Shown in pieces: positions 44,604 through 59,381 of a DNA stretch of 64,000 bases. The translations under genes and the position numbers were made by a program. The first letter of the stretch is position 1. Each line of letters begins with the position of its first letter. The notes under the pieces were generated by a model. The model did no database searches. It had not been told where the DNA came from and worked only from the letters and a program-made list of their open reading frames with translations. The stretch comes from Enterobacter ludwigii (GTDB lineage: Bacteria; Pseudomonadota; Gammaproteobacteria; Enterobacterales; Enterobacteriaceae): the NCBI RefSeq assembly GCF_001750725.1, contig NZ_CP017279.1, positions 2,108,001 through 2,172,000 on the forward strand, given 5' to 3'.

Positions 44604-46091
44604 ATGAAAAACCCCACCCTGTTACAATGTTTTCACTGGTATTACCCTGCGGGCGGTGAATTGTGGCGAGAGGTCACGGCGTTAGCCCCCAATCTTAATG
44701 AAATCGGCATCAATATGATCTGGTTGCCGCCAGCCTGTAAAGGCGCATCCGGCGGGTACTCGGTTGGATACGACACTTACGATCTCTTCGACCTCGGTGA
44801 GTTTGACCAGAAAGGCAGCGTCGCCACCAAGTACGGTGACAAAGCTCAGCTGCTGGAGGCCATCGACGCACTCAAAAGTAATGAGATCGCCGTCCTCCTT
44901 GACGTGGTGGTTAACCACAAAATGGGCGCAGACGAGAAAGAACCCGTCCGCGTTCAGCGCGTCAACGAACAGGATCGCACGCAGATCGACGATGAGATCA
45001 TTGAGTGTGAAGCCTGGACACGCTACACCTTCCCTGCCCGTGCCGGGCAATATTCGCAGTTTATCTGGGATTACAAATGCTTCAGCGGCGTCGACCATAT
45101 TGAAAACCCCGATGAAGACGGCATTTTTAAAATCGTCAACGACTACACCGGTGAAGGCTGGAACGACCAGGTTGATGATGAGATGGGTAATTTTGATTAC
45201 CTGATGGGCGAAAACATTGATTTTCGCAACCATGCCGTCACCGAGGAAATCAAGTACTGGGCCCGCTGGGTCATGGAACAAACTGGCTGTGACGGTTTTC
45301 GTCTGGACGCCGTCAAACACATTCCCGCCTGGTTTTATAAGGAGTGGATTGAGCACGTTCAGGAAGTCGCAACGCAACCGTTGTTTATCGTGGCGGAATA
45401 CTGGTCCCACGAAGTGGATAAACTGCAGGCCTATATTGACCAGGTCGATGGCAAGACGATGCTGTTCGATGCCCCCCTGCAGATGAAATTCCACGAAGCA
45501 TCGCGCCAGGGTCGGGAATACGACATGAGCCAAATCTTTACCGGCACCCTGGTCGAAGCCGATCCGTTCCATGCAGTAACTCTGGTTGCCAACCATGACA
45601 CTCAGCCTTTGCAGGCACTGGAAGCGCCGGTTGAAGCGTGGTTTAAACCGCTGGCCTATGCCCTGATCCTGCTGCGTGAAAACGGAGTGCCCAGCGTCTT
45701 TTATCCGGATTTATTCGGTGCCAGCTATGACGATACGGGCGGTGACGGCGAAACCTACCATATTGATATGCCGGTCATCGAGCAGCTTCACGAGCTGATC
45801 CTCGCCCGCCAGCGTTTTGCCCACGGCGTGCAGACGCTGTTCTTCGATCACCCAAACTGTATCGCCTTCAGCCGCAGCGGCACCGAAGACGATCCTGGCT
45901 GTGTGGTGGTGATGTCGAATGGCGATGACGGCGAGAAAGTGATTTGTCTGGGTGAAAACTACGGCAACAAAACGTGGCGTGATTTTCTCGGCAATCGCGA
46001 AGAAACGGTCACTACCGCAGCGGATGGCGAAGGCACCTTTACCTGCAAAGGTGGAAGCGTCAGCGTGTGGGTGATTGAGGATGCGTTGTAG
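44604..46091 (+). CDS. amyA: Cytoplasmic alpha-amylase AmyA
   Basis: A 495-residue GH13 alpha-amylase, the exact length of E. coli AmyA, without a signal peptide. Catalytic-region motifs are visible: DVVVNHK (region I), [10 protein letters not shown] with the nucleophile Asp, FIVAEYW with the acid/base Glu, and VANHDTQ with the transition-state Asp. It cleaves internal alpha-1,4 bonds of maltodextrin and glycogen. The start is chosen by the E. coli match and the GGAG site; an upstream TTG frame extension is not used. Confidence 0.96.
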   Translation: MKNPTLLQCFHWYYPAGGELWREVTALAPNLNEIGINMIWLPPACKGASGGYSVGYDTYDLFDLGEFDQKGSVATKYGDKAQLLEAIDALKSNEIAVLLDVVVNHKMGADEKEPVRVQRVNEQDRTQIDDEIIECEAWTRYTFPARAGQYSQFIWDYKCFSGVDHIENPDEDGIFKIVNDYTGEGWNDQVDDEMGNFDYLMGENIDFRNHAVTEEIKYWARWVMEQTGCDGFRLDAVKHIPAWFYKEWIEHVQEVATQPLFIVAEYWSHEVDKLQAYIDQVDGKTMLFDAPLQMKFHEASRQGREYDMSQIFTGTLVEADPFHAVTLVANHDTQPLQALEAPVEAWFKPLAYALILLRENGVPSVFYPDLFGASYDDTGGDGETYHIDMPVIEQLHELILARQRFAHGVQTLFFDHPNCIAFSRSGTEDDPGCVVVMSNGDDGEKVICLGENYGNKTWRDFLGNREETVTTAADGEGTFTCKGGSVSVWVIEDAL

Positions 46092-46118
46092 TTGTAAAAG
46101 CATCTGACGTGAATTGAA

Positions 46119-46148
46119 TGCCGGGTCAGGCGAAGCTGCCACCCGGCA
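46119..46148. repeat. REP-like stem-loop between amyA and yedD
   Basis: TGCCGGGT pairs with ACCCGGCA around a GGCGAAGC-containing centre, REP-like, between two convergent genes. Confidence 0.65.
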
Positions 46149-46155
46149 ACATGCA

Positions 46156-46572
46156 CTACGGAAGTTTACTCTCCAGCGGATTTTTGCTCAGATAATCTGC
46201 GCACTCTACCGTCGGGCGATCGACCTTCTGTAGCTCCATACCGTCATACTCAAGAACAGAGCCATCGCGCTCCAGCGGATAAATATCCAGCTTGCGGGTG
46301 ACGTTATAATAACTGTCTGAACGCAGCATGATTTTACCCGGTACAGCGATCACGCGCTGCCACTGACGGCAGTCCAGCGTATCGCCCTCCTCCGTCACCA
46401 CCAGCGTGGCAATCGCCTCTGGGCTCACCATTTTGCTCTGCGGCCCTTTTGACTGCCAGTACCCTGCCAGATGCGCCGGGACGGGGTGTTTGATCACTTC
46501 CTGATAGTTATCCACCTGAACGCACCCGGTCAGTGCCAGCAGCGCGCCAGCAATTGCTATTTTTTTCATCAT
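46156..46572 (-). CDS. yedD: Lipoprotein YedD
   Basis: A 138-residue lipoprotein with signal peptide and lipobox (LLALTGC, Cys at about residue 17). It matches E. coli YedD, an outer-membrane-type lipoprotein of unknown function. Three further Cys lie in the mature part. The order amyA-yedD-fliE is kept, but the other E. coli genes between yedD and fliE (such as yedE, yedF, yedK) are absent here. Confidence 0.85.
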   Translation of the reverse strand: MMKKIAIAGALLALTGCVQVDNYQEVIKHPVPAHLAGYWQSKGPQSKMVSPEAIATLVVTEEGDTLDCRQWQRVIAVPGKIMLRSDSYYNVTRKLDIYPLERDGSVLEYDGMELQKVDRPTVECADYLSKNPLESKLP

Positions 46573-46643
46573 CTTTCCTGCATTCGAAGAAAAAAATATT
46601 GTGGCATTAAAGCGCTTGGGCTGCCAGCGAAGATCGACGGGGC

Positions 46644-46955
46644 TTAAACCTGCATCCCCATCACTTCCTGATAAGCAGACACAAGCTTGTTACGCACCTG
46701 AATCCCCATCTGCAGGGAAACCGAGGCTTTTTGCAAATCGGTCATCACATCATTCAGTGCCACGCCCGGCTCGCCGAGGGTGAACTTCTCCGCCTGAGTA
46801 CGTGCGGCGGTCTGGGTATCGCTGATACGGTCAAGCGCGGCGTGCAGTTGTCCTGCAAAACTGATGCTCGGTTGTTCTGCCACATTCTGATTACGGGCCG
46901 TCATCGCCGTTGCCTGCAACTGACTGATCACCCCTTCAATACCCTGTATAGCCAT
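46644..46955 (-). CDS. fliE: Flagellar hook-basal body protein FliE
   Basis: A 103-residue protein that joins the MS ring to the proximal rod and starts assembly of the export gate. The conserved C-terminal [17 protein letters not shown] is complete. Divergent from fliF with 228 bp between, where FlhDC-dependent class II promoters are expected. Confidence 0.97.
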   Translation of the reverse strand: MAIQGIEGVISQLQATAMTARNQNVAEQPSISFAGQLHAALDRISDTQTAARTQAEKFTLGEPGVALNDVMTDLQKASVSLQMGIQVRNKLVSAYQEVMGMQV

Positions 46956-47183
46956 GACTCTCCCCTGAATGGTTTTTTACGGGGTCAAGACTAACAGCTT
47001 GTCAATAAGATAATGGCGGTAAATAGCGTGAAAAAACCAGGTTATTTGACGCATAGAAAATCCTGAATCATCAAATAATGGCAGGGCCATCAATATGGAA
47101 CTTTTGTCGTGTTTGCCGACCCGGGAGTCAGTTTTGTTTCTCTACACGAATAACGTAAACCACCAGGATTTAAGAGGTGCGCA

Positions 47184-50553
<3,370 letters not shown>

Positions 50554-50554
<1 letters not shown>

Positions 50555-51924
50555 TGACTGCACGCCTCACCCGCTGGCTCAACACGCTCGATAATTTTGA
50601 AGCGAAGATGACGCAGCTGCCGTCCGTTCGCCGTTACGGACGACTCACGCGTGCCACCGGCCTGGTGCTGGAAGCCACTGGCCTGCAGCTTCCGCTGGGA
50701 GCCACCTGCGTGATTGAGCGTCAGGATGGACAAGAGACGCGTGAAGTTGAGAGCGAAGTCGTCGGTTTTAACGGCCAACGCCTGTTCCTGATGCCCCTTG
50801 AAGAAGTTGAAGGTATTCTGCCCGGTGCGCGCGTGTATGCGAAAAACATCAGCGGCGATGGACTGCAAAGCGGGAAACAGCTCCCGCTTGGCCCTGCCCT
50901 GCTTGGCCGCGTTCTGGACGGAAGCGGTAAACCGCTGGACGGCCTGCCCTCGCCGGATACCACCGAAACCGGCGCGCTGATCACCCAGCCGTTTAACCCC
51001 CTTCAGCGTACCGCCATCGAACATGTCCTCGACACCGGCGTGCGCCCGATTAACGCCCTGCTGACCGTAGGCCGCGGGCAGCGTATGGGCCTGTTTGCCG
51101 GCTCAGGGGTGGGTAAATCCGTCCTGCTTGGCATGATGGCACGCTACACCCAGGCCGATGTCATCGTCGTGGGTCTGATCGGTGAACGTGGTCGCGAAGT
51201 AAAAGACTTTATTGAAAACATTCTCGGTGCAGAAGGCCGTGCCCGCTCGGTGGTCATCGCCGCACCGGCGGATGTCTCACCGTTACTGCGTATGCAGGGT
51301 GCTGCGTATGCCACCCGTATCGCGGAAGATTTCCGTGACCGCGGCCAGCACGTGCTGCTGATTATGGACTCCCTGACCCGCTATGCGATGGCGCAGCGTG
51401 AAATCGCTCTCGCCATCGGAGAACCTCCGGCGACCAAAGGTTATCCGCCTTCGGTCTTTGCCAAGCTCCCGGCGCTGGTCGAACGTGCAGGAAACGGCAT
51501 CAGCGGCGGCGGCTCAATCACCGCTTTTTATACGGTTCTGACCGAAGGCGATGACCAGCAGGACCCGATTGCCGACTCCGCGCGTGCGATCCTCGACGGT
51601 CATATTGTGTTATCGCGCCGTCTGGCCGAAGCCGGCCACTACCCGGCAATTGATATCGAAGCATCAATCAGCCGTGCAATGACGGCATTGATCACAGAGA
51701 AGCACTACGCCCGCGTGCGTAACTTCAAACAACTCCTCTCCAGCTTCCAGCGCAACCGCGATCTGGTGAGCGTGGGGGCGTATGCCAAAGGCAGCGACCC
51801 GATGCTCGACAAAGCGATTAGCCTGTGGCCGCAGCTGGAGGCGTTTTTGCAACAAGGTATTTTTGAACGCGCCGACTGGGAAGACTCACTCCAGGCACTG
51901 GAGCTGATTTTCCCGCAGGTGTAA
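50554..51924 (+). CDS. fliI: Flagellum-specific ATPase FliI
   Basis: A 456-residue hexameric ATPase of the type III export apparatus, related to F1-beta. Walker A GSGVGKS (residues 183-189), the glutamate of GERGREV, and Walker [11 protein letters not shown] are intact. ATG at nt 50554 is chosen from the E. coli match (MTARLTRWL) and coupling to fliH. Confidence 0.98.
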
Positions 51925-51945
51925 CACAGGTGGAGGGCGAAGGTC

Positions 51946-52389
51946 ATGGCGCAAAACAGCGCGTTATCAACGCTGAAAGATCTGGCTGAGAAAGAAGTTG
52001 ATGATGCCGCATTGCAGCTTGGCGCAATGCGACGCGGGTGCCAGCAGGCTGAAGAGCAGTTGAAGATGTTAATCGACTATCAGCATGAATATCGCACCAA
52101 CCTCAATACCGATATGACACAGGGCATTGGAAGCCAGCGCTGGATTAACTATCAGCAGTTTATTCAGACGCTGGAAAAGGCGATTGAACAGCATCGCCAG
52201 CAGCTTAACCAGTGGACCCAGAAAGTCGACACCGCGCTGAATTTCTGGCGCGAGAAAAAGCAGCGACTGCAGGCCTGGCAGACCTTACAGGACCGACAGA
52301 TCGCGGCAACGACCCTGGCGGAAAACCGTCTGGATCAGAAGAAAATGGATGAGTTTGCCCAGCGCGCATCAATGAGGAAACCGGAATGA
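51946..52389 (+). CDS. fliJ: Flagellar export chaperone FliJ
   Basis: A 147-residue, mostly coiled-coil protein resembling the gamma subunit of F1. It sits in the FliI ring, activates ATP use and recycles chaperones. A GGAGGG ribosome site precedes the ATG. The stop overlaps fliK by 4 bp. Confidence 0.96.
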   Translation: MAQNSALSTLKDLAEKEVDDAALQLGAMRRGCQQAEEQLKMLIDYQHEYRTNLNTDMTQGIGSQRWINYQQFIQTLEKAIEQHRQQLNQWTQKVDTALNFWREKKQRLQAWQTLQDRQIAATTLAENRLDQKKMDEFAQRASMRKPE

Positions 52390-53624
52390 TCACATTGCAA
52401 CAACTGCTGATGACCGACAGCGACCTGTCGGGCGGCATGCAAACAGGGAAAGGCACCGACGGTGCACAAGACTTTCTTTCTCTGCTGGCAGGCGCCCTGA
52501 CTGACGCAACAGGCCATAGCAACGATGCGCCGCTGACGCTGGCTGACCTGAAAGCAGCCGGCAGTAAGCTGTCAAAAGTTGCTCAGGAAGCCGGGGGGGA
52601 GAACACCCTGCAGGCCAAAATAGCCAACCTGCTCTCGCGTCAACCAGCCCTGACAGGCGATGAACCGACAGCAGCCACCCCGCTGGAAACCCTTGTTTCC
52701 GGGCTGGTGCCGGTTTCAAAAGGTGATGCCCTGAAGACCCTGAGCGCGGTGAAAACGCAGGATGACAGCAAAAGCGAGCTGAGCGAAGAAGAGCTGGCAG
52801 GGTTGAGCGCGCTGATGGCGATGCTGCCCCACCAGCAGACGGCAACGCCGGTGGCCTCTGGCGCGACAGGCAATGGCCTGACGGCGAAATCAACGCTGAA
52901 CGCTGCCGCGCTTTCGCAAAATGGTGCAGGTCAACAGTCCATGAGCACCCTGCTGGCGGGCCATGAAAAAGCGCAACAAGCGTCGACTTATCAGGCGCAG
53001 GCGCAAAACGCCGATCCGTCTCAACCGGTCAACGCACCGGCGACCCCGATCGTGGCCGCCGCCGCTGAGAAGCAGGATCTCGCCAGTTCACCCTCTTCAA
53101 CAGCCCCGACCGCAACGCTTACGCCCGTCATTTCCAGCAACGTCACCAGCCACGCTGCCGCAACCGTTGCCACGGCACCGGTATTGAGCCAGCCGCTGGG
53201 AACCCAGGAGTGGCAGCAATCCCTGAGTCAGCACATTACGTTGTTCACGAAACAGGGCCAGCAGACCGCAGAGTTGCGTCTGCACCCGGAAGATCTGGGC
53301 CAGGTCCAGATTACCCTGAAACTGGATGATAACCAGGCACAACTGCAAATGGTGTCGGCGCACAGCCACGTGCGTGCGGCCCTGGAAGCTGCACTGCCGG
53401 TCCTGCGCACGTCGCTTGCTGAGAGTGGCATTCAGCTCGCGCAAAGCAGTGTCAGCAGCGAGAGCTTTGCCGGACAGCAGCAGTCCTCCTCTCAACAGCA
53501 GCAACAGGCTTCACGTTCCGGTAATACCGGCGGTTTTAATGAGGAGAGCGATGAGTTACTGCCTGCCCCTGCCGCCCTGCAATCCGCGGCGCGTGGCAAC
53601 AGTGCCGTAGACATCTTTGCCTAA
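52386..53624 (+). CDS. fliK: Flagellar hook-length control protein FliK
   Basis: A 412-residue molecular ruler, exported during hook growth, which then switches export to filament proteins through FlhB. The N-terminal and middle parts are low-complexity, rich in Ala, Thr, Ser and Gln. The conserved C-terminal domain ([20 protein letters not shown], then [12 protein letters not shown]) is complete. Confidence 0.96.
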   Translation: MITLQQLLMTDSDLSGGMQTGKGTDGAQDFLSLLAGALTDATGHSNDAPLTLADLKAAGSKLSKVAQEAGGENTLQAKIANLLSRQPALTGDEPTAATPLETLVSGLVPVSKGDALKTLSAVKTQDDSKSELSEEELAGLSALMAMLPHQQTATPVASGATGNGLTAKSTLNAAALSQNGAGQQSMSTLLAGHEKAQQASTYQAQAQNADPSQPVNAPATPIVAAAAEKQDLASSPSSTAPTATLTPVISSNVTSHAAATVATAPVLSQPLGTQEWQQSLSQHITLFTKQGQQTAELRLHPEDLGQVQITLKLDDNQAQLQMVSAHSHVRAALEAALPVLRTSLAESGIQLAQSSVSSESFAGQQQSSSQQQQQASRSGNTGGFNEESDELLPAPAALQSAARGNSAVDIFA

Positions 53625-53730
53625 ACGCCAGAGGTAGCGTGATTATCCCCGTCTTTTCCACGCTTTGACGACAGCAGGACACGGGATAATCACCTTATTA
53701 TGCTGTACCGAAACAGGAAGCTCGTATCAG

Positions 53731-54201
53731 ATGACTGACTCCGCGATCACCAAAAAAAGCAAGCGTTCCATCTGGATCCCGCTGCTGGTGTTAATCACGC
53801 TCGCCGCCTGCGCTACCGCGGGCTATAGTTACTGGCGTATGCAGCAGGAACCTTCTACCGCTGCGGCCAAAGCCGAACCGCCTCCTCCGCCGGCACCGGT
53901 ATTCTTCCCACTGGATACCTTCACCGTGAATCTGGGTGATGCGGATCGTGTGCTGTATGTGGGTATTACGTTACGCCTGAAAGATGAAGCCACGCGTGCG
54001 CGCCTGAATGATTATCTTCCTGAAGTGCGTAGCCGTCTGCTGCTGCTGTTCTCTCGTCAGGACGCCTCTACACTTGCTACCGATGACGGTAAGCAAAAGC
54101 TGGTCGACGCCATTAAACAGACGCTGGCGACCCCGCTGGTAAACGGTCAACCCAAGCAGGAAGTCACTGACGTTCTGTATACAGCCTTCATACTGCGGTA
54201 A
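53731..54201 (+). CDS. fliL: Flagellar basal-body protein FliL
   Basis: A 156-residue inner-membrane protein with one N-terminal helix (about residues 15-35) and a periplasmic stomatin-like domain that supports the stator. The start [13 protein letters not shown] is taken from the E. coli match; the frame is open 22 codons upstream. The family C-terminus [12 protein letters not shown] is complete. It begins the fliLMNOPQR operon. Confidence 0.97.
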   Translation: MTDSAITKKSKRSIWIPLLVLITLAACATAGYSYWRMQQEPSTAAAKAEPPPPPAPVFFPLDTFTVNLGDADRVLYVGITLRLKDEATRARLNDYLPEVRSRLLLLFSRQDASTLATDDGKQKLVDAIKQTLATPLVNGQPKQEVTDVLYTAFILR

Positions 54202-54205
54202 CGAC

Positions 54206-55210
54206 ATGGGCGACAGTATTCTTTCTCAGGCAGAAATCGACGCGCTTCTTAACGGCGACAGCGATAAGAACGATGATCCGCAACCGGGTATTGGCGGCGA
54301 TAGCGATATTCGTCCTTATGATCCCAATACCCAGCGCCGCGTAGTACGTGAACGTCTGCAGGCGCTGGAGATCATTAACGAACGTTTTGCACGTCAGTTC
54401 CGTATGGGGCTGTTTAACCTGCTGCGTCGTAGCCCGGATATCACGGTCGGTGCGATCCGCATCCAGCCGTATCATGAGTTTGCCCGCAACCTGCCGGTGC
54501 CAACGAACCTTAACCTGATCCACCTGAAACCGCTGCGCGGCACAGGTCTAGTGGTGTTTTCGCCAAGCCTGGTGTTCATTGCGGTGGATAACCTTTTTGG
54601 TGGCGACGGGCGTTTCCCGACCAAAGTGGAAGGGCGTGAATTTACCCACACCGAGCAGCGCGTCATCAACCGCATGCTGAAGCTGGCGCTGGAATCTTAC
54701 AGCGACGCGTGGAAAGCGATTAACCCACTGGAAGTGGAGTACGTACGTTCTGAGATGCAGGTGAAATTTACCAATATCACCACCTCCCCGAACGATATCG
54801 TCGTGAATACCCCGTTCCATGTGGAAATAGGTAACCTGACCGGTGAGTTCAACATCTGCCTGCCGTTCAGCATGATCGAACCGTTGCGTGAACTGCTGGT
54901 CAACCCGCCGCTGGAGAACTCACGCAACGAAGATCAGAACTGGCGTGAAAACCTGGTGCGTCAGGTTCAGCATTCTCAGCTTGAGCTGGTGGCGAGCTTC
55001 GCGGATATCCCGCTGCGCTTATCCCAGATCCTGAAATTACAACCCGGCGATGTTTTGCCGATAGAAAAACCCGACCGCATTATTGCCCATGTGGATGGTG
55101 TCCCCGTGCTGACAAGTCAGTACGGCACAATTAACGGTCAGTATGCGTTACGCGTTGAGCACTTGATCAACCCGATATTGAATTCGCTGAATGAGGAACA
55201 GCCCAAATGA
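54206..55210 (+). CDS. fliM: Flagellar motor switch protein FliM
   Basis: A 334-residue C-ring protein. The N-terminal CheY-binding peptide (ILSQAEIDALLNGD) and the central CheC-like domain (GRFPTKVEGREFTHTEQRV) are present, with the C-terminal SpoA domain resembling FliN. It overlaps fliN by 4 bp. Confidence 0.98.
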   Translation: MGDSILSQAEIDALLNGDSDKNDDPQPGIGGDSDIRPYDPNTQRRVVRERLQALEIINERFARQFRMGLFNLLRRSPDITVGAIRIQPYHEFARNLPVPTNLNLIHLKPLRGTGLVVFSPSLVFIAVDNLFGGDGRFPTKVEGREFTHTEQRVINRMLKLALESYSDAWKAINPLEVEYVRSEMQVKFTNITTSPNDIVVNTPFHVEIGNLTGEFNICLPFSMIEPLRELLVNPPLENSRNEDQNWRENLVRQVQHSQLELVASFADIPLRLSQILKLQPGDVLPIEKPDRIIAHVDGVPVLTSQYGTINGQYALRVEHLINPILNSLNEEQPK

Positions 55211-55620
55211 GTGACATGAACAATCCGTCCGATGAAAACAGCGGAGCACTGGACGATCTGTGGGCTGACGCGTTAAACGAGCAAAAAACGACTCCGGCCA
55301 AAAGTGCAGCGGATGCTGTGTTCCAGCAGCTCGGCGGCGGCGATGTCAGCGGTACGCTGCAGGATATTGATCTGATTATGGATATCCCGGTTAAGCTGAC
55401 CGTGGAACTGGGCCGTACCCGCATGACAATTAAAGAGCTGCTGCGTCTGACGCAGGGTTCCGTGGTGGCCCTTGACGGGCTCGCCGGCGAACCGCTGGAT
55501 ATTCTGATCAACGGTTATCTCATTGCCCAGGGTGAAGTCGTGGTGGTTGCCGATAAATACGGCGTGCGCATCACCGACATTATTACGCCATCTGAGCGTA
55601 TGCGTCGTCTGAGCCGTTAA
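55207..55620 (+). CDS. fliN: Flagellar motor switch protein FliN
   Basis: A 137-residue C-ring protein with a C-terminal SpoA domain (IPVKLTVELGRTRMTIKELL, LNGYLIAQ-type segment, GVRITDIITP). It docks FliH and so brings the export ATPase to the motor. Confidence 0.98.
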   Translation: MSDMNNPSDENSGALDDLWADALNEQKTTPAKSAADAVFQQLGGGDVSGTLQDIDLIMDIPVKLTVELGRTRMTIKELLRLTQGSVVALDGLAGEPLDILINGYLIAQGEVVVVADKYGVRITDIITPSERMRRLSR

Positions 55621-55622
55621 GC

Positions 55623-55997
55623 ATGAAAACCCAGGCAACAATATCACAGCCCTCTGCCGTTCCCGGCTCTCCGCTGCTCCAGGTGAGTGGCGCGTTGCTC
55701 GGTATTATTGCCTTTATTCTTATCGCCGCATGGCTGGCGAAGCGCTTCGGCCTGGCGGGTAAAACCGCCGGCACCCGCGGTCTGAAGGTCAGCGCCAGCA
55801 CGACACTGGGGCCACGCGAGCGCGTGGTCGTTGTCGATGTGGAAGATGCACGGCTGGTGCTGGGCGTGACTGCCTCCAGCATCAACGTCTTGCATAAACT
55901 GCCGCCAGCCCCGGCAACGGGTGACGAGCGCGCAGAAGTCCCTGCGGATTTTCAGTCCGTCATGAAGAGTTTGCTTAAGCGTTCCGGGAGATCCTGA
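55623..55997 (+). CDS. fliO: Flagellar biosynthesis protein FliO
   Basis: A 124-residue single-pass membrane protein (helix near residues 22-42) that helps assemble the FliP ring of the export gate. It starts 2 bp after fliN and ends on the first base of fliP. Confidence 0.95.
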   Translation: MKTQATISQPSAVPGSPLLQVSGALLGIIAFILIAAWLAKRFGLAGKTAGTRGLKVSASTTLGPRERVVVVDVEDARLVLGVTASSINVLHKLPPAPATGDERAEVPADFQSVMKSLLKRSGRS

Positions 55998-56734
55998 TGC
56001 GCCGTTTGTTATCCCTTACGCTTGTGGGCGTCGGCCTGTTTGCCCCTGCGGTTTACGCGCAACTGCCCGGTCTGGTCTCAACCCCTCTTGCAGGCGGCGG
56101 GCAAAGCTGGTCTCTGCCGGTGCAGACGCTGGTTTTCATCACCTCGCTGACGTTTATTCCGGCGATCCTGCTGATGATGACCAGCTTCACCCGAATCATC
56201 ATCGTCTTTGGCCTGCTGCGCAATGCGCTGGGCACCCCGTCCGCGCCGCCTAACCAGGTACTGCTGGGTCTGGCGCTGTTTTTAACCTTTTTCATTATGT
56301 CGCCGGTTATCGACAAGATTTATACCGACGCATACCGGCCGTTTAGCGAAGATAAAATCTCCATGCAGGAGGCGCTCGATAAAGGGGCTCAGCCGCTGCG
56401 GGAGTTCATGCTCCGCCAGACCCGGGAAGCGGACCTGGCACTCTTCGCCCGCCTGTCCAATACCGGCGAGCTTCAGGGACCGGAAGCCGTTCCGATGCGT
56501 ATTCTGCTGCCTGCGTATGTCACCAGTGAGCTGAAAACGGCCTTTCAGATTGGCTTTACCATCTTTATTCCGTTCCTGATTATCGATCTGGTGATCGCCA
56601 GCGTTCTGATGGCGCTCGGGATGATGATGGTGCCCCCGGCCACCATTGCCCTGCCCTTTAAGATCATGCTCTTTGTCCTGGTCGATGGCTGGCAACTGCT
56701 GGTCAGTTCGCTGGCGCAGAGTTTCTACAGTTAA
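55997..56734 (+). CDS. fliP: Flagellar export gate protein FliP
   Basis: A 245-residue polytopic protein with a cleavable signal peptide ending near AVYA, unusual for a membrane protein but typical of FliP. The family signature [26 protein letters not shown] region is present. Five FliP copies form the core of the export pore. Confidence 0.97.
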   Translation: MRRLLSLTLVGVGLFAPAVYAQLPGLVSTPLAGGGQSWSLPVQTLVFITSLTFIPAILLMMTSFTRIIIVFGLLRNALGTPSAPPNQVLLGLALFLTFFIMSPVIDKIYTDAYRPFSEDKISMQEALDKGAQPLREFMLRQTREADLALFARLSNTGELQGPEAVPMRILLPAYVTSELKTAFQIGFTIFIPFLIIDLVIASVLMALGMMMVPPATIALPFKIMLFVLVDGWQLLVSSLAQSFYS

Positions 56735-56743
56735 GGAGCCGTA

Positions 56744-57013
56744 ATGACGCCAGAATCGGTCATGATGATGGGCACGGAAGCGATGAAAATCGCGATAGCC
56801 GTTGCCGCGCCGTTACTGCTTGTCGCGCTGGTGACCGGTCTGATTATCAGTATCCTGCAGGCCGCCACGCAGATTAACGAAATGACGCTGTCATTTATCC
56901 CAAAAATCATCGCCGTGTTCGTGGCGATTATCGTTGCCGGGCCGTGGATGCTGAACCTGTTGCTGGACTATATGCGCAACCTGTTTACCAATCTGCCGTA
57001 CATCATCGGCTGA
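56744..57013 (+). CDS. fliQ: Flagellar export gate protein FliQ
   Basis: An 89-residue protein with two membrane helices, part of the FliPQR gate. It matches E. coli FliQ end to end ([15 protein letters not shown] at the start). A GGAG ribosome site precedes the ATG. Confidence 0.97.
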   Translation: MTPESVMMMGTEAMKIAIAVAAPLLLVALVTGLIISILQAATQINEMTLSFIPKIIAVFVAIIVAGPWMLNLLLDYMRNLFTNLPYIIG

Positions 57014-57020
57014 CCCGACG

Positions 57021-57806
57021 ATGCTGCACTTCACCAGTGACCAGTGGGTTCAATGGCTTGGCGTCTATTTCTGGCCGATGCTGCGTATCCTGGCGCTGAT
57101 TACAACGGCCCCCATTCTCAGTGAGAAAACGATACCCAAGCGCGTCAAAGTGGGGCTGGGCATCATCATCACCATTATCGTCGCCCCTTCTCTCCCGCCC
57201 GTGGATATTCCGATCTTCTCGGCGAAAGCGGTGTGGGTTGCACTGCAACAGGTGATGATTGGCGTAGCCGTAGGCTTTACCATGCAGCTTGCCTTCGCGG
57301 CCGTGCGGACCGCCGGCGAACTGATTGGCCTGCAAATGGGTTTATCATTCGCCACGTTTGTGGATCCCGGTAGCCACCTCAACATGCCGGTGCTGGCGCG
57401 CATTATCGATCTGCTCGCCATGCTGCTGTTCCTGTCGTTCAACGGCCATCTGTGGCTCATCTCCATGCTGGTGGATACTTTCCATACGTTGCCGATTGGG
57501 GAAAACCCGGTGAACAGCAACGCGTTTCTGGCGCTTACGCGTGCGGCCGGGCTTGTTTTCCTGAACGGCCTGATGCTGGCGCTGCCGATCATCACCCTGC
57601 TGCTGACCGTGAACCTCGCCTTAGGCTTACTCAACCGAATGGCACCGCAGCTCTCGGTGTTCGTCATTGGTTTTCCGCTGACGCTGACGGTCGGTATTTT
57701 ATTAATGTCATTACTGATGCCCCTTATCGCCCCCTTCTGTGAGCACTTATTCGGCGAGATATTCAATCTGTTAGCAGATATTGTCAGTGAGCTACCGCGT
57801 AAATAA
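57021..57806 (+). CDS. fliR: Flagellar export gate protein FliR
   Basis: A 261-residue polytopic protein with about six hydrophobic helices that completes the FliP5Q4R1 gate. It starts 8 bp after fliQ. Last gene of the operon; no strong terminator is seen in the 25 bp that follow before the rcsA control region. Confidence 0.97.
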   Translation: MLHFTSDQWVQWLGVYFWPMLRILALITTAPILSEKTIPKRVKVGLGIIITIIVAPSLPPVDIPIFSAKAVWVALQQVMIGVAVGFTMQLAFAAVRTAGELIGLQMGLSFATFVDPGSHLNMPVLARIIDLLAMLLFLSFNGHLWLISMLVDTFHTLPIGENPVNSNAFLALTRAAGLVFLNGLMLALPIITLLLTVNLALGLLNRMAPQLSVFVIGFPLTLTVGILLMSLLMPLIAPFCEHLFGEIFNLLADIVSELPRK

Positions 57807-57833
57807 TAGTCCTCACAGTTGATATTGTCTTTC

Positions 57834-57847
57834 TGAGGATATTCCTA
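57834..57847. promoter_or_regulatory. RcsAB box 1 upstream of rcsA
   Basis: TGAGGATATTCCTA, 12 of 14 matches to TAAGAATATTCCTA. rcsA is autoactivated through such a site in E. coli. Confidence 0.7.
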
Positions 57848-57937
57848 AAATAAAACGTGAAAAACATCTTCCAGGATATATCTGACGCGGTTTAATTGTT
57901 TCTAACCACCTCACAATACTTAATATTTACTTTACTT

Positions 57938-57951
57938 TAAGAAGATTCCTG
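57938..57951. promoter_or_regulatory. RcsAB box 2 upstream of rcsA
   Basis: TAAGAAGATTCCTG, 12 of 14 matches to the consensus, 150 bp before the rcsA start. Confidence 0.5.
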
Positions 57952-58100
57952 GCAAATTATACGTAACTTTACGGGATAGTGAGTCCGCCTGAAAGTCTTT
58001 GTCATGCTCACAGGTTTATTAATTTTTTCCATCCCGTATGGCTGTTATGAGCTCTCAGGCAGATGGTGAATTATCGTTACGCATTGAGTGAGGGTATGCC

Positions 58101-58724
58101 ATGTCAACGATCATTATGGATTTATGCAGCTACACCCGGCTAGGGTTAACCGGGTACCTGGCAAGCAGAGGGGTAAGAAAGAGAGACATCAACGATGCAC
58201 ACACCGTTGACGAACTCGCAGCCGCTTGTGACGAACTTAAACCAGGCGTGGTGTTTATTAATGAGGACTGTTTCATTCACGATCCAGCCAACAGTCAGCA
58301 CATTAAGCAAATCATTAATCAGCATCCAAAAACCCTGTTTATTGTTTTTATGGCGATCGCGAATATCCATTTCGATGAGTATTTGTTGGTTCGTAAAAAT
58401 TTATTGATCAGTTCTAAATCGATTAAACCAGAGTCGCTGGATGACATTCTGGGTGATTATTTGAATAAAGAAGTTAAAAATGTAGGAGCGGTTAACTTAC
58501 CCACCCTATCATTAAGCAGGACTGAATCAAGCATGCTGCGAATGTGGATGGCAGGGCAAGGGACTATTCAGATCTCAGACCAGATGAATATTAAAGCCAA
58601 AACCGTTTCGTCACATAAAGGAAATATTAAAAGGAAAATTAAAACGCATAATAAGCAAGTGATCTATCACGTGGTACGCCTCACCGATAATGTGACGAAC
58701 GGGATTTTCGTCAACATGCGTTAG
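58101..58724 (+). CDS. rcsA: Capsule synthesis activator RcsA
   Basis: A 207-residue LuxR-type regulator that pairs with RcsB to activate colanic acid genes and repress flhDC. C-terminal helix-turn-helix in [14 protein letters not shown]...[13 protein letters not shown]. There is no phosphoacceptor receiver domain. A GAGGG ribosome site precedes the ATG. In E. coli it is degraded by Lon. Confidence 0.96.
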   Translation: MSTIIMDLCSYTRLGLTGYLASRGVRKRDINDAHTVDELAAACDELKPGVVFINEDCFIHDPANSQHIKQIINQHPKTLFIVFMAIANIHFDEYLLVRKNLLISSKSIKPESLDDILGDYLNKEVKNVGAVNLPTLSLSRTESSMLRMWMAGQGTIQISDQMNIKAKTVSSHKGNIKRKIKTHNKQVIYHVVRLTDNVTNGIFVNMR

Positions 58725-58756
58725 TCGCTAAAAAAACCCTTTGCACCCTACCTTTG

Positions 58757-58781
58757 ATCTCTGGCCTGGCCAGAGATTTTT
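58757..58781 (+). terminator. Terminator of rcsA
   Basis: ATCTCTGGC-CTG-GCCAGAGAT followed by TTTTT. Confidence 0.88.
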
Positions 58782-58796
58782 GCTTCTGTGGACAGT

Positions 58797-58822
58797 GTCG
58801 GGCGCGCCAGTCGCCACCCGAC
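58797..58822 (-). repeat. Stem-loop after dsrB
   Basis: GTCGGG...CCCGAC with inner GGCG/CGCC-type pairing, just downstream of the dsrB stop and without a T-tract. Confidence 0.45.
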
Positions 58823-58828
58823 GCCATG

Positions 58829-59059
<231 letters not shown>

Positions 59060-59146
59060 TTAACTGGCATCGCTGCCCGGTGTGAATGGCGTTTTTGTGC
59101 GCAGTCTATACTTACGGTTGGAGACGGCAAAATGAGGTACCCCGTA

Positions 59147-59374
59147 ATGAAGACCGACAAAGAGTACAGCGACACCATCAAACGCGAGGTTGAGGTGGAT
59201 GTCGATGCCCTGCTGGCCGCCATTAATGAGATCAGTGAGTCAGAAGTCCGTCGTTCAGACGACAATTCCGACAGGGTCATTGTGAACGGAAGGGATTATC
59301 ACACCTACCGTGAACTGGCGGAGGCCTTCGAGCTTGATATACACGATTTTAGCGTGTCTGAAGCAAATCGTTAG
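59147..59374 (+). CDS. yodD: Stress response protein YodD
   Basis: A 75-residue acidic protein matching E. coli YodD (KEYSDTIKREVEVDVDALLAAINEISESEV). It is reported as a peroxide and acid stress responsive protein; its mechanism is unknown. The ATG at nt 59147 follows a GAGG site. It converges on dsrA: its stop lies a few bases from the DsrA terminator. Confidence 0.9.
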   Translation: MKTDKEYSDTIKREVEVDVDALLAAINEISESEVRRSDDNSDRVIVNGRDYHTYRELAEAFELDIHDFSVSEANR

Positions 59375-59381
59375 GACGAAA

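Larger units (their letters stand above)
57807..58100. promoter_or_regulatory. rcsA upstream region
   Basis: 294 bp, AT-rich and without a gene. Two RcsAB-like boxes lie at nt 57834 and nt 57938. AT-rich upstream DNA of rcsA is bound by H-NS in E. coli, which DsrA relieves. Confidence 0.7.

Noticed and set aside
44682..45596. A 304-codon minus-strand frame inside amyA
   Set aside because: Antisense frame to a gene with all catalytic motifs; composition and start context do not support it.
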